A stretch of 64,000 nucleotides of DNA from the NCBI RefSeq assembly GCF_028453695.1, contig NC_135782.1, positions 8,928,001 to 8,992,000 of the forward strand. The letters are read 5' to 3'. This document shows positions 1 to 11,662 of the stretch, piece by piece (within the stretch, counting starts at the first letter, position 1; each line of letters starts with the position of its first letter). The notes below the pieces were generated by a model. The model had not been told where the DNA came from. It was given only the letters and a program-made list of their open reading frames with translations, and did not search any database. A program made the position numbers and the translations under genes. This DNA is from Augochlora pura (taxonomy: Eukaryota > Arthropoda > Insecta > Hymenoptera > Halictidae).

Positions 1-1012
1 ATTTTTATTCGTTTATCTCTTTTAAAGTACATTATTTTTCATTGCAACATTAGCAATTAGACATCAATTAATAACATTGTTTTGGGACGTGCAATACGTT
101 AACGGTAAAAATTTTATGTAATGTTACAATTGTTATCGTTGCGAGCATTAAAGAAAACATTTGTATCTATCATGCTATGATCGTTTAAAATGAATAGTAT
201 AGTGATTTCATAAATATCTATAATACATCGAAAGGCGTGCAAAACTGCTAAAATGTTCCGAACGAAGTTTAGAATGCAAGGCATGTATTTCACAGATTTC
301 CTCAGGTGAACCTGAACTATTACGAGATTAACTATTACAACCACAAATTCCGCTACAACCTTGTCATAAAAATCAAACAGGTTTCGAATACTTAAGGAAA
401 TGAAATTGTTGCTCAGATTTCGATGGATTCCACGTGGGAGTACTTTTCTATTACACCCAAATTCATAGTAAATTGTAATAAAACGTTATTATCAATTTCT
501 ATAATACTTTTAAATAAATTCACATGCGCAAAGATCGCAAATAGTCACAAGAGAACTGAAAATGCATTCAATTATCAAAGTTCATGCAACCAACGAGATA
601 ACCAATCAGCCGCAAAATACTTTCTACTTTTTGGTACAGCTGCAATCAGATTAAAATCCTGGATCAATTGAACTAATTGCATAATAACTTATTATATTAA
701 TCCGTTTTGTACATTACCGAATTTATACTGTTAAACAAAAACATTTATATACATTTATACTATGAAAGCAAAACATTTTGCTTTTATATCTTCTGAAGAA
801 TCGACGTGAGTTTTAAAATTTATTTTGTAATTACAATTAATAAATTATTTTCTTATTGTTAGATTAATATTTCATTCCTAAACGACTCTTTCGTAGTGAA
901 CATTAAGTAATGAATTGTTTTTATACATCCCCGTAAACTTCATGAAATGAAATTGTATTGCATAGAATGTATGATTCAATAATGCTAGAAATGATTTTTT
1001 ATTCATCTATAG
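1..1012. other. left edge, probable intron of the first gene
   Basis: This AT-rich stretch has no exon I can support. The downstream exon at 1013 begins with two bases that complete a split codon, so at least one earlier coding exon must exist here or, more likely, beyond the left edge. A short ATG reading frame at 423-671 has no recognisable similarity or usable donor site and is not called. Confidence 0.5.
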
Positions 1013-4000
1013 TGCAAGTGCCGTGGAAAGGATATAGCCGAGTGGATGTGGAACGACAGTATGTACAACGGAAAAAGGGAATCGAATTGCATTCGTTTGA
1101 CTTTCCGCCTTTGCTTTATAATTTGTTGGAGGCTGGACTACAAGTCGATGTCAACAAAAGAACACTTGATATGAATCGAATGCGTAGATTCCTTCAAAGA
1201 CTTGAGGTTCGTTCCCATTTAACTGCTTTCTAAATCGAACTTTAAACTAACTTGGGAGTCTCTAATTTTCTCTCTTTCTCTCTACGACAAAGTATTAAAC
1301 ACCATTAGGATAATTCGAGCTACTGCAATGCCGTGAACTTTTTACAGATAAATACATAAATATATGAGTTAAACGTTGGACGAAAATTTAAAACGATTTT
1401 TTCATGAATAGATGTATAGAATAATTGCAGTCACCTTCAGATAATAGAAAGCTCAAATGTTCCTTGTTCTTTTCACCAAACTGAAATCGTGTTACACAAC
1501 TCTGTTATATTTAAAATGCAAGTGCAATTTCTGTATTTAATTTCTGTTTCTTTGTAATTACCTTGAAGATCATCAAATCATATGCTAATCAGCGAAAACG
1601 ATTCAATTGCTTTTGCTTTATTAAATATATTATAAAAATTCACTTTATATATGAATTTTGAGTGAAACAAGAAGATAGATCAATGATACACATGTAATTT
1701 AATATCCGATGAGAACATAATTTTATAGTTACTGTTTTTTGTAAGACAATCTCTCTTTGCATGATTGGTAACAGGATCATCTACCTTATCTTTTCCTTGA
1801 AGACGTTTCTACATCATGATTATCGTTATAAAGATTATGGCATTTATATAATAAAACATGTCAATTTTATCCTAACATATTCAGATGCAATATGAAGACG
1901 AGGAACCATTTTACATCGATCAACAAACGAACAACAACGACGATGACCCTAGCAAAACGTATAAGCTGCCGACATCGAGATCTCCGGCAATGACGAAGAG
2001 CGACGGTCCGAGACTAAGAAAAAGCGTTTCAGCGAAACAACTATCCGTTCCAAACAGTTCCGAACTACCAGCGAGACATTATCCACGTATTAAAAAATTC
2101 TTAGCCCAGCCGAGTGGAAACATAAAGACGATAGCACACATCGAGCCAATAAACGTATTTGCCGATGACGTTAAACATAGCAAGAAAGAGAGCCTTCAGA
2201 AAAATATGAATGCGTTTTATAACATGCAAAACACGTTCAGGAAGAGCCACTGTTCGCATTGCACGTCGGAGTCGGCAAGTACTATACAAAATGAGGAAGC
2301 GCTTGATGTCCTGGAATCGTGGAATAGTACGTACAAGAAAACCAAGGACAGTGCAGACTCTTGGGTCACTTCGATCTGCACGTTGCCATCGATTGACACC
2401 ACCGATGATGAATCTTACAAAGATGCTATGACAAACTTGAAACAGCTGAAGAAAGACTTGGCGGACAAAAGAGAACATTTCTTCTATGGGAGCGATTCCT
2501 CTCAGAATTCTTCATATTCGAGTACGTATGATGTGAACGTAATCATTAGAATAAAGTTCATCATTCGTATACTGATTGACGAATGACAGTGCTTAGCAAT
2601 CTGTATGATTCATTCAGACTTTGCATTATTAGTAGACTGTGGATTGTATGCATTTATGTCAAAAACGGGTAACTGAAATTTAAAACAGTGAAAGGATTCA
2701 AAGAAATTCAAATATAACTTGTTAAAATTATTTAAGGAAGAAAATCGTACTTGACTTCTATGTCTTGCGTTAGGTACAAATAAATTTCATTTTGCACAAA
2801 AATTCGCAATCTAATTATACTGTTCAACAAATTAAAACATTTTATCTGTCTTCTAATAACCATTGGGTAATTCTTGTAGAGTGTCGCTTTGCCAAACATG
2901 CTAAATTTAAAATGTTTAGCAACAAACAATTTCAATGGTACTTTTGTTCCTGGAACTTTATTGAAAAATACTTTATAGATCGGTGATTAGTATTTACAGA
3001 ATTATAAAAATTGGGCTCCTCAATCCAGCGCTAATTAAGCATAGCATATTTAATACTATTTAGGAATATAAAATATTATAAATATCAATACTGACATATT
3101 CAGGAAACTTTCCTCTATCTTTTTAGACCAATACGACCTTTCTAACGTTTCTCGTTTTCGTATAATACTTGATTCTTGTTAAAATTCGCACGCAGTTACA
3201 GAAATTCGTGTTTTTTGAAAACTGGATGATAAAGCAATTCGTTTAACTACTCAATGTTTATTAAAAGGCAACGTGTGTTTTGGACAATTAATTAAAGATA
3301 ACAAATTATATGATAATAAAGGCAATTAATTGAAAGTGTATTCATTTTGAAAATCGATGCGGTCGCAAAAATTAAAACTTTTCTGAATTCGTATGTTCTA
3401 ATAGGTCAACAAATTAAGGAAAAACCCGTCCAAGCAAAAAACGCGGCCTACGAACCTCATAAACCAGCTAGTCACAAAACAAGCATCCAACCAAAGTACA
3501 ATAAATCGACCAGTCAATATGATTCGTCTTGTATGAAATCGTCAATTCATCAGTACCGCAAGGTACACTTTTATCATTGATACGTATAGTAAATGATCCG
3601 AATGGTATACTGAAGTATATTTTGAAATTATACAGTAATCAGAAACGAAATTCCAAAAATATATTTCTTTCTCAACAAGAATAAAATATGAGATGGAGTC
3701 GTCTGCAATGATATATTTATAGAACCATAATATTTTAATTGTAACAAAATCTAATTCAATTATGACAAAAGGAATATTTAATTATACCTATTCAGATGAC
3801 TGATATCAGAGAAATGTTCTTCATAAATAAAAAATTGAATCCACTAATCTTTGTCTTAGGCGCCTTATGCTCACATGCCAGGGCTCATTAAAGATGCAAT
3901 AGCGCAGCCGCAAGTATTAAATTCCGATCCACAAAGCTTTTTTGAATCTTCTTTATGGAGAAAGGAGAAATTAATTTGTTTAGCCAAAATGAGAAAATCT

Positions 4001-5391
4001 TATGGAGATGAATCAATGGTATTATGTAATACAACTAATAAAATGTCAAAGCTGAAAGATGAAAAATAGATCGCCATCATTACAAATTTTCTAATTCCAG
4101 GCACATTATACACAGAGTACAGAGAACGACAATATAAGTAATTCTGCGACTTTTACTAGAAACGTCACAATGGATTCAGACTCTCCGAAATGCAACAAGA
4201 CGTATGTTGCAAAAAAGCAATTACAAGGTAATGAATTACGATATATATTCTTACGCCTTTATAAATATTAATAATCAAATTATTAGCTACAGAGGGAGAA
4301 GCCAGCCAAGAGAGATACATATCAGAGTCGGAAGATGTAGACGTTTCAACGAATGCTAATCTACAAGACCTTAAAGACGCTTTAGAACGTGCTACAAACA
4401 TTGTACGAAGCGTATCTCCCAATTCTGATGTATCTTGTCCATCCCCATTCAGAAATTACGAGAACTTCGAAGCCTCTATAAGAGAGAGTCAAGCGAACAG
4501 AGCCATGTTCGAAAATCTGTACGATTTGCAAACGTGTGATGATAGTGAAGAAATTAAAACTATTGAGAAGACAACGCCGGATGATACGTTTTTATTTAGA
4601 ACGGAGCTTAGTAACAAAGTGACAAGTAGTACAATGGATGACAGCGAAGTAACAAGAAAACCTGAAACTACTGTTAGTTTTGACACCACTAACTATGAAA
4701 ATCAGACGCATTCATCCAGCGCGACGTTCACCCGAAATTTTATTTGCGAATCTATCCTTGAAGTATCAAGCGAATTAAATTGTTCTTCTAACGATATAAA
4801 AGCAGACAAGACGTACGAATTGTACAACATTCAAGGTATCAAAAAGGAAGATTTAGGAAATTCCTCGGAAAATGTATGTAGTTCCTCAAAAAATGAACGA
4901 AATAGTTTCATGAGACAAAAACGTCCAGAGAAAAATGAAGAAAAATCCACAGAATCGAAACTTGATTTGTTCCTAACTGACGCGGCAAGGACAAAAAATT
5001 GCAAATCGTGTCGCCAAAGCACTTTACCAAGGCGACGTTCTTTACCTGCGGCGTTGAGTCAATTAAAGATATGCAATACCTCAACGTTGGGTAAGCTACC
5101 TATACGCAGAGGGGTAAGCATATTATTAATCATCGATTAATTTCTTATTAGTAATAAATATATCAAGCTGATAAATCTAAACCAGACTTAACAATATTAA
5201 ATACAGATTTTGGTACTATTTTGCATGAAATTATTTTCTTACAGGATGTTCCAGACAATACTGTTGAAGATTTATATATAGATGACGAATTCGGTGACCC
5301 TTTAACTATTAACATGATGTTGATATCAACTGATGATAATTTTCTGTCAGACTTGTCAGACTTATCAGACTTAGATATATCAAAAGAATAA
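1013..5391 (+). CDS. uncharacterised serine-rich protein, 5' partial, seven exons visible
   Basis: I do not recognise this family. Seven exons join in phase: 1013-1206, 1885-2521, 3405-3562, 3860-4018, 4101-4227, 4287-5113 and 5245-5391 (TAA stop). All have AG acceptors and GT donors (for example GTACGT at 2522 and GTAAGC at 5114), giving about 748 residues without the amino end. The first visible exon (64 residues) is the most protein-like part. It has a basic stretch with RVDVERQYVQRKKG, an aromatic patch (SFDFPPLLYNLLEAG) and a basic amphipathic end (NRMRRFLQRLE). The remainder is polar, rich in Ser, Lys, Glu and Asn and low in hydrophobics, so it is probably disordered. The last exon is acidic and ends in a small repeat, LSDLSDLSDLDI. 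No signal peptide or membrane segment is visible. A cytoskeletal or ciliary scaffold is possible, but nothing in the sequence proves it. The N-terminal exons lie outside the window or were missed. Confidence 0.72.
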
Positions 5392-5856
5392 TTATCATTT
5401 TGGTTATTATAATTTATTTAATTCTAGTATTAAAAAAATACAATAAATGTATTTTATGTTCATGTCATAAACATTAATGTAATAGCCATAACTAGTACTA
5501 TAATAGAGTACATAGTAACAGTACTCTATAAGATTTAAAATATATCATCATCTTTATGTCAACCTTAAATACATATAATAAATAACATGATTTGTACGAA
5601 AATTATTTGATAACAAAAATAAACGTCTTTAATATAAATGCTTAATTATAATTAATTTGTACATGTACTTAAATATGTATAAATTAAACATTTTGAATAG
5701 TAAATATAATATTTAATGTGCAAAGGGTAATATTGTATTTGCAATATTAAAAGTACATAATATTGACATTAAAGAAAGAGCTATTGAAGCTGAATGAAAT
5801 TACTTGTCTTCCATTCTTTTTCCTTCACGAAAATGTATTTTAAGTATTAAATTGAA
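5392..5856. other. convergent 3' region between the uncharacterised gene and Dlc90F
   Basis: This very AT-rich spacer between two convergent stop codons is presumably shared 3' UTR. A consensus AATAAA at 5442-5447 lies about 50 bases past the + strand stop and is the likely polyadenylation signal of that gene. No gene is visible. Confidence 0.5.
5442..5447 (+). terminator. polyadenylation signal AATAAA
   Basis: This canonical hexamer is about 50 bases after the TAA of the uncharacterised gene, with T- and GT-rich sequence downstream. It was assigned by motif and position only. Confidence 0.45.
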
Positions 5857-6439
5857 TTAAATTGCTAGACCAAACACTGAGACAATGCAATACATTGTCT
5901 TGTTTTCCCAACGAACAGTACAGCTGCCATCAGTAGCATTATCCCAAAAACAGGAACTTGCAGTATGTAAACCAGCACCATTCTTTTGCATAATAACACA
6001 ATTAACTGAAAATATTTTCATTAATATTGAACAAGGAATTAACAATAGATATTTAATAATATTTCACCAAACAAACTCTCACCTATATATTTGTAAGGCT
6101 TTTGTAATTTTGTAAGATTTCCCAAGCATGCTTCCACAACATTAGATGTCCATTGATTTACTTTATTATGCTGATAAGCATTTCCACCGATAGACACTTC
6201 AATTACTTCCTTGATGATTTTGCTGACATCGTCTACCACAAATTGGGTCTGAAATAATGACAAATAAGTAGAATTAAGTTATAACATTCTTGAACTAAAT
6301 ACTACTAATAGTTTATATACTGTAGGAATAAGTTTTGTATAGATAATTGTTACATGAAACGAATATATTTCACACTTGAAGATTAATAAACAAAGTTCAA
6401 GAAATGTTTACTAACCTCTTCTTGCATATCTTCCATCAT
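5857..6439 (-). CDS. Dlc90F: dynein light chain Tctex-type (DYNLT1 / Dlc90F)
   Basis: This is a light chain of cytoplasmic dynein 1. In this family a homodimer binds the dynein intermediate chain and links cargo to the motor. Three minus-strand exons join in phase: 6416-6439 (start), 6083-6248 and 5857-6005 (TAA). They give 112 residues, close to the usual 111-113. The family is unmistakable from VDDVSKIIKEVIE, IGGNAYQHNKVNQWT, VIMQKNGAGLHTASSCFW and DGSCTVRWENKTMYC near the end. Two adjacent ATGs (6439 and 6436) could serve as the start, and only the first residue depends on the choice. The junction across the second intron gives KYIVNCVIM, as expected. The gene is convergent with the uncharacterised gene. 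Its 5' side faces a spacer shared with the DMAC2-like gene. Confidence 0.96.
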
Positions 6440-8247
6440 CTTGATAAATTTTTAATAAATAACACACGGACAAGGACAATCTTTAGACGAACCAAAAAGT
6501 CATGAACACCTGAAATCAAAATATAATTACTGTTATGACATTACGATAAGTATTACAATATTTGATGAAATTATGGAAATAGAAAATGTATATTATACGC
6601 ATGCTGCAAATTATCCCCAAAATGGACAGAAAATTTTAATAAACCAATAGTTCTAAGAACGAAAATATAAGCTACTTCTGATTTAACAAAATTATAAAAT
6701 CATAATAACAAATGATTACATAAATTGTTATTTTCTCGTTCTCATGTTATATTATTATTATTTATATTATACCATCAGAAAACGCATAATTTGCAATTGT
6801 CTCACATAAATGCATTCGTTTTTCATTGCTTCATGATGTTCATTTTATGTATTAACAAAATAATACTATAAACAAAAATAATATAAAAATACAGATTCGA
6901 GGGGTTTTATTGAAAGTACATTAAATTATATTAATAATTACTATTATGCAAGTTTGAATGCGTGATAAATAAATATGTAAACACATATATGTACAAGTTA
7001 AATATGCTGATAATGATAATATATAGATTTATAAGCAAATTAATTAATAAATAATAAAAAATACAAATGCAACTGCTTCTAATATCTATTTGATCATACC
7101 TTACGTGCTTCTGGTCATAAAGATACCGGTACGAATAAATTAGTGTATAACTCTTTTCATGCCTGACACATAAACTATTAACAAAACTTCCATTCCAGAA
7201 ACACCTTCAATTCAATGCAAATTACATATGTATGTACATAGTGAATTTAACACTGTTGCCAACAGTAAAAATTGACAACCATTCAATTCATAGACGCTAG
7301 TGATGCTCTATTTTCTTTAAAGAATCGATTCTCCCAAGAAATCGACAACGAATCGACTTTGCAGCAATGGATCCAAAACTTTTATTTTCTATTTACACAT
7401 TAAAAGTATCAGTACAATTTTGTTACTTTTCTAATAAAACTTTAATCAAAACAATAGTATATATGGTATAGTAAACCATTTCGTAGAAAGAGATAGTCTC
7501 AAATTCATAATTCGATATAATCTGCCTCTTTATACTGTGCTTATATAATCGATTGTAACTTACAAACTTGAATGCAGAGTTTCGTTGCTATCTTCGTGGT
7601 GAACTTATGAAAAGTACATATGTGTCACTCGATATCATTGTATGTGTACAGTAATGGGTCCTACTCCTACACAATTTTCGTACTCCCTAAGATCGCAAGA
7701 CGACAGAGTGAGACAAGCTATGTCATTCGTTGGTGTGACTTGTTCCACATGTAGTTGTGCTGATTTCGTTTTCTCTTGCTCACTCGCTATTTTCTATCTT
7801 TTTCTTTGACTGTGGTGGCACACCAGTAAATCGTCAACGAGTTAGAGCAAAGAAAATTTCTGCATTGACCCTCTCTGATGGATCGAGCTGCGGCCTGGAG
7901 GTGTGCAGGACTAGAATTCATTTACTGTATTTATATCGTATCTTGAAATTGTATATATGCACATGAACATGTGAAGAAATACCGAGGTACCGAAGTTTTC
8001 TGTGTGCTGTGTATGTTACTCATCTTGATACATTTTCATTTCTACTGTCTTGATGTATACATAATATCGAAAGCATTTTTTGAATCAATCAATTGAAAAA
8101 CGTTCGTTCGTAATTCAAGTATTTTAATTTTGGATTTAAATCAAGAACATTGAATGAATTCGATGATGAATAGAGTACGAACAAGTTAAAGGATAATAAG
8201 TACAATAACTAAATTTATTACGGCATAAACACAAATTTGTATAAAAG
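6440..8247. other. divergent spacer between Dlc90F and the DMAC2-like gene
   Basis: This presumably holds both promoters and the 5' UTRs. A candidate minus-strand 5' UTR donor (AAG followed by GTATGA) sits near 7100. A candidate first coding exon of the DMAC2-like gene lies at 7878-7900 (see that gene). The part from about 7640 to 7960 is less AT-rich than its surroundings, as expected for a transcription start region. No further gene is seen. Confidence 0.4.
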
Positions 8248-8275
8248 ATATTGTGCAAATTATTCCACTGATCAA

Positions 8276-9136
8276 ATGTTGTATCAAGTTCAACGTTCAA
8301 CTCAAATGATTACAGAAGTCTTAGGAAATATAAGACCTCATAACAAGCAACATGTTAACATTATACGAAATTTCTATAATTCAAAAGGAGCCGTTAATTT
8401 TTTTTTACAAAATATACGTAAACGGCGCAATGATCTTTCTAATTTAGTGTACAAAAGAGATGATGAAGAAGATGAGAATCCTGAAGATGCAATAACCTTG
8501 AAAACAATATTATTTCCTGATGAAGCACCTGCAAAACACCACTTACTTCAGTTTCATTTTTCGGAATTTTGGGCATATATGAAAAGAGAATATGCAAAAT
8601 ATGCTGAAAGAAAGATACATCAAGATAATCTGATGCTCGGTCCTGAGATAGCATGTACCATACTTGTCCTAAGGAACAGGGGAAAAGTAAAGATCTATAA
8701 TAAAGATGAATGGATTGAAAAAACCGAAAGATTCAAGACTCCTGAGCTACCAAAGTTTCATGATCCTGACTTTATTTTGGAAGCAATAGATTTAAAGGGC
8801 TATCCTATATTATATGAAAACATAGAGACCATGTGCGATCTTTCACAACTACGGTGGCTAAATCTCAGTGGATGTAGTACCATTGATGACTGGGCTCTGG
8901 ACAGAATATCTGCAGAGTTCCCAGCTTTAGAACACCTTGATGTATCAAACTGCATAAATGTAACAGAAAAAGGATTACAAGCACTGTATAAAATTCCAAA
9001 CTTGAAGAAATTAATTGTCACAGATTTCCATAATTCTGCAGCACTTGAGCTGACCTGTTTCATGCTAGAAGATATTAATCCATTCTTAAAATGTGAAATA
9101 ATAAAGATAGAAATGAAACTTCTAGAAGAAAACTGA
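8276..9136 (+). CDS. DMAC2: DMAC2-like leucine-rich repeat protein (complex I distal arm assembly factor)
   Basis: This is a homologue of DMAC2/ATP5SL, a mitochondrial leucine-rich repeat protein that in mammals helps assemble the distal membrane arm of respiratory complex I. One large exon encodes 286 residues from the first in-frame ATG (8276). The C-terminal half carries family features: a conserved GPEIAC segment, AIDLKGYPI, then repeats LRWLNLSGCSTIDDWALDRI, LEHLDVSNCINVTEKGLQAL and LKKLIVTD. The DDW motif and the ending around LEDINPFLKCEI favour DMAC2 over its short relative ATP5S. The frame stays open upstream to 8213, and the residues before the ATG (KRYCANYSTDQ) look like a mitochondrial presequence, so the true start is probably in a separate upstream exon. 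A candidate is ATG 7878 to donor 7901, whose phase fits an acceptor AG at 8246-8247, but that acceptor has a poor pyrimidine tract. The gene is convergent with SNRNP25. Confidence 0.85.
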   Translation: MLYQVQRSTQMITEVLGNIRPHNKQHVNIIRNFYNSKGAVNFFLQNIRKRRNDLSNLVYKRDDEEDENPEDAITLKTILFPDEAPAKHHLLQFHFSEFWAYMKREYAKYAERKIHQDNLMLGPEIACTILVLRNRGKVKIYNKDEWIEKTERFKTPELPKFHDPDFILEAIDLKGYPILYENIETMCDLSQLRWLNLSGCSTIDDWALDRISAEFPALEHLDVSNCINVTEKGLQALYKIPNLKKLIVTDFHNSAALELTCFMLEDINPFLKCEIIKIEMKLLEEN

Positions 9137-9248
9137 TATGTAAAGTGGCCACTAAAAGTAATTTCAAAAAATATTGAAGTATATTTATAAAACCTAACTT
9201 ATTTTATGTTATGAGCAATATAATAATTACACATTCTATTTTCAGTAA

Positions 9249-9872
9249 CTAGGTATCTCTCATCAGTTTATTTTTCTCCCTCCGTCTTTTCACATAATAT
9301 AATTCTGCTTTATTTGAGATTCCATAGGTTTTAATATTTTCTTTGTCATCTGTCAATTTCACATTTTCAAAGCATAAATAATACTTTCTCCATACACGTT
9401 TCCAACTTATTATTTGCTTCACATTCTCTCTTTTCAACGATAATGTTGTATGTCGTTTAATGGCTTTTTTAAGATCCAAGACTGTGGTATTATGTGGAGG
9501 TACCTAAATGTAAATAAAGCATTACGTATCGTATTAATTTTGTTACAATCTAAGAAAAACAAAATATAAAAATTTCAAAAGATATGTTACCACAATTCCA
9601 AGTTTTGGTAGTTCTCCACGGTTTAAGTATATAGTTATTGCTTGTCCTTGCGCAACTGCCATTTGAGCTTTAAGTTCTTCAATTGTCACATCTGTTGGTA
9701 AACCATGAAGAAGCGGATCACTTTCAATTATGTTATTAATTGCTTCTTTAGTTAGTTTCACTAGTTCTTCATGATCGAGTTCCGAACTCTTATTTACTGA
9801 TTCTTCTTTTTTAAATAAATTGTCACGTTCTTCTGAACTTTCTGATTTGGCATTCTCAATTGTACTTTGCAT
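9249..9872 (-). CDS. SNRNP25: U11/U12 small nuclear ribonucleoprotein 25 kDa protein
   Basis: This is a component of the U11/U12 di-snRNP, which recognises the 5' splice site of minor (U12-type) introns. It has a ubiquitin-like fold. Two minus-strand exons, 9591-9872 (ATG start) and 9249-9503 (TAG stop), join across an 87-base intron with GTAACA donor and TTTAG acceptor to give 178 residues. Diagnostic stretches are SDPLLHGLPTDVTIEELKAQ, AQGQAITIYL, VLDLKKAIKRH, ISWKRVWRKYYLCFENVKLT and YGISNKAELYYVKRRRE. The first 40 or so residues are acidic and serine-rich and make it longer than the human protein (about 132 residues). Its stop is only 112 bases from the DMAC2-like stop on the other strand, so the two 3' UTRs very probably overlap. 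Confidence 0.95.
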
Positions 9873-11662
9873 TTTAACCTTGCTTTGTGTAATTATACGA
9901 GTTGCAAAAGGAACTAATACCGGCAGAAAAACATAAAATTAACAATACATAATAACACTGTACTTGACATCACGTAACATAACCCATACATAATGTTTCT
10001 ATATGTATAATAACAAATCTTAAAAACATTTAAGACGACTAGTGATTTTTATAATAGGCTGAAGACTTAAAAATACGAAATTTCTGAAATAATGCATAAA
10101 ACGACATATCTTAACATAACCTTCGATGAATGACGCAACTTTTCGATTCAACTCCTGTCGCAGTGCTATTGCTACGCCACTGTAATTTATCGATTTCTTC
10201 GCTACGCCGATGCCGAGGTTCGACGGAGTCGATGAACACGTGTGCTGCGGCACGCGCCGCGGCTCCTTTGACTCTAATTTCCGGAAGACAACTCATAATA
10301 CTATAACAAAACTTTTTCAATTTTAAGATTTTGAATGACCGTGCCTTCGTATTCAGTTCGTGACGACTTTCAATTCCTATTCGGCGACATTCATCGAACC
10401 ATTACTGTATTGCTCTTTTCACCTAACCAAGTGTTTGAGCTTCTACGAGCGACAAGTTTGTCAATTCACAATAAATTTCGAATAAACAAATGAATAAGTA
10501 ACTAGGAGCACATGCGTCCGTGGTTGTCAAATATCAATTGAGATAAATAATCACAAAATTGCTCTAACTCAATGTGCGATGGCTTAAACAATTGTTCTTT
10601 AATTGCCCATTGTTGATTTGTATTGCCTTTCAGAAATGTCTAAAAACATGGAATTATTTTGGTATTTTTAAAAGTCACCAAGCGTCTCAGAAGATTTTCT
10701 GCATATTTTTGGAAAAAGATAGATGAGCAATTAAAGAACAATTTTTTTATCTATGTTTCATTAATATTGGTTAATATGTTGAGTCAGCTTCACATAAGTT
10801 GTACATATACATGCACGTTGACAGTCTCAATTCTGTCTGGTTCACGCATGTGTAGTCGATGCAGCATATTATCCCTTTAACGTTGCGTTTGTTGACCTCC
10901 CTAGCATCACGTATTCTATTCCCCACATTTCCACTGCGCATTCGATCGTGCGCAGATTTTTAAAATAGGCAAGTGATCAGCGAGAAAGACGGAACTAAAG
11001 CAAACGAAATCTCATGCAAGGATATATAAATGCTACACGGTGTATAGTTTATCTTACTTTATTGTTCGATTTATTCATACTTTTTTTAATACGTATTCTA
11101 TCCTTTTGTACTGTTGCGTCGAGTCCGCATACGCAATTGCCGCAGATGACTCGAATGTGTGATCTGCGGCATCTGTGCGAATGATCACGCGTATGTAGAG
11201 AGAATTGAGGAATCAACGGGTTTTTGTAATTAACAATTTATTGAAATTTAATTATTGTTCCGGGACGGAACATGTACGTTTTATTGTCTCCAACAAACAC
11301 TATTGAATCTGCGCGACGTTGGCCAATCATAGTAAAGACAATTTTATTTCGACCTCCTTAGTGTAGTGCTGTGTTTTCCGAACAGTGAGTCGTTGAAGAG
11401 GCAAAACAGCACATTTATTAGTGCATTGAGGGCGCGGTTGTCACCGATCAATCTCGGTTGCATTTGTATGTATGCAGTTCATTCTGCAATCCGTGAGGTA
11501 TAGTGTACTGACCTTTCGTTCATATCGTGTAATTTTACAGCAACATTTGCTGAAGTGCGGTGATCGTTAGTTATAACGATCGAACGCAGCGAGCTGGTCA
11601 TCGTGCTGAAAGTGTACTGATATTTAAGTCGGAAGCGGACTAACGTCAAAACATTCAGCAAG
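9873..11662. other. divergent spacer between SNRNP25 and ITM2 (promoters, ITM2 5' UTR)
   Basis: No protein-coding exon is supported. The stretch just before the ITM2 start (about 11340-11662) is less AT-rich and is probably its 5' UTR and promoter. Two perfect inverted repeats lie here: a 7-bp stem at 10934-10955 and a longer one at 11128-11195. Short minus-strand frames at 10020-10320 have no recognisable similarity. Confidence 0.45.
11128..11195. repeat. long inverted repeat (hairpin) upstream of ITM2
   Basis: TGCCGCAGAT at 11138-11147 pairs perfectly with ATCTGCGGCA at 11162-11171 around a 14-base loop. An outer pair, CATACGC at 11128-11134 and GCGTATG at 11189-11195, encloses it. The stems are much more GC-rich than the surroundings. 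It could be an RNA hairpin, a cruciform, or a palindromic regulatory site. Function is unknown. Confidence 0.6.

Noticed and set aside
10020..10320. Two overlapping minus-strand frames near SNRNP25
   Set aside because: No domain and no splice support; they lie in the presumed promoter region.
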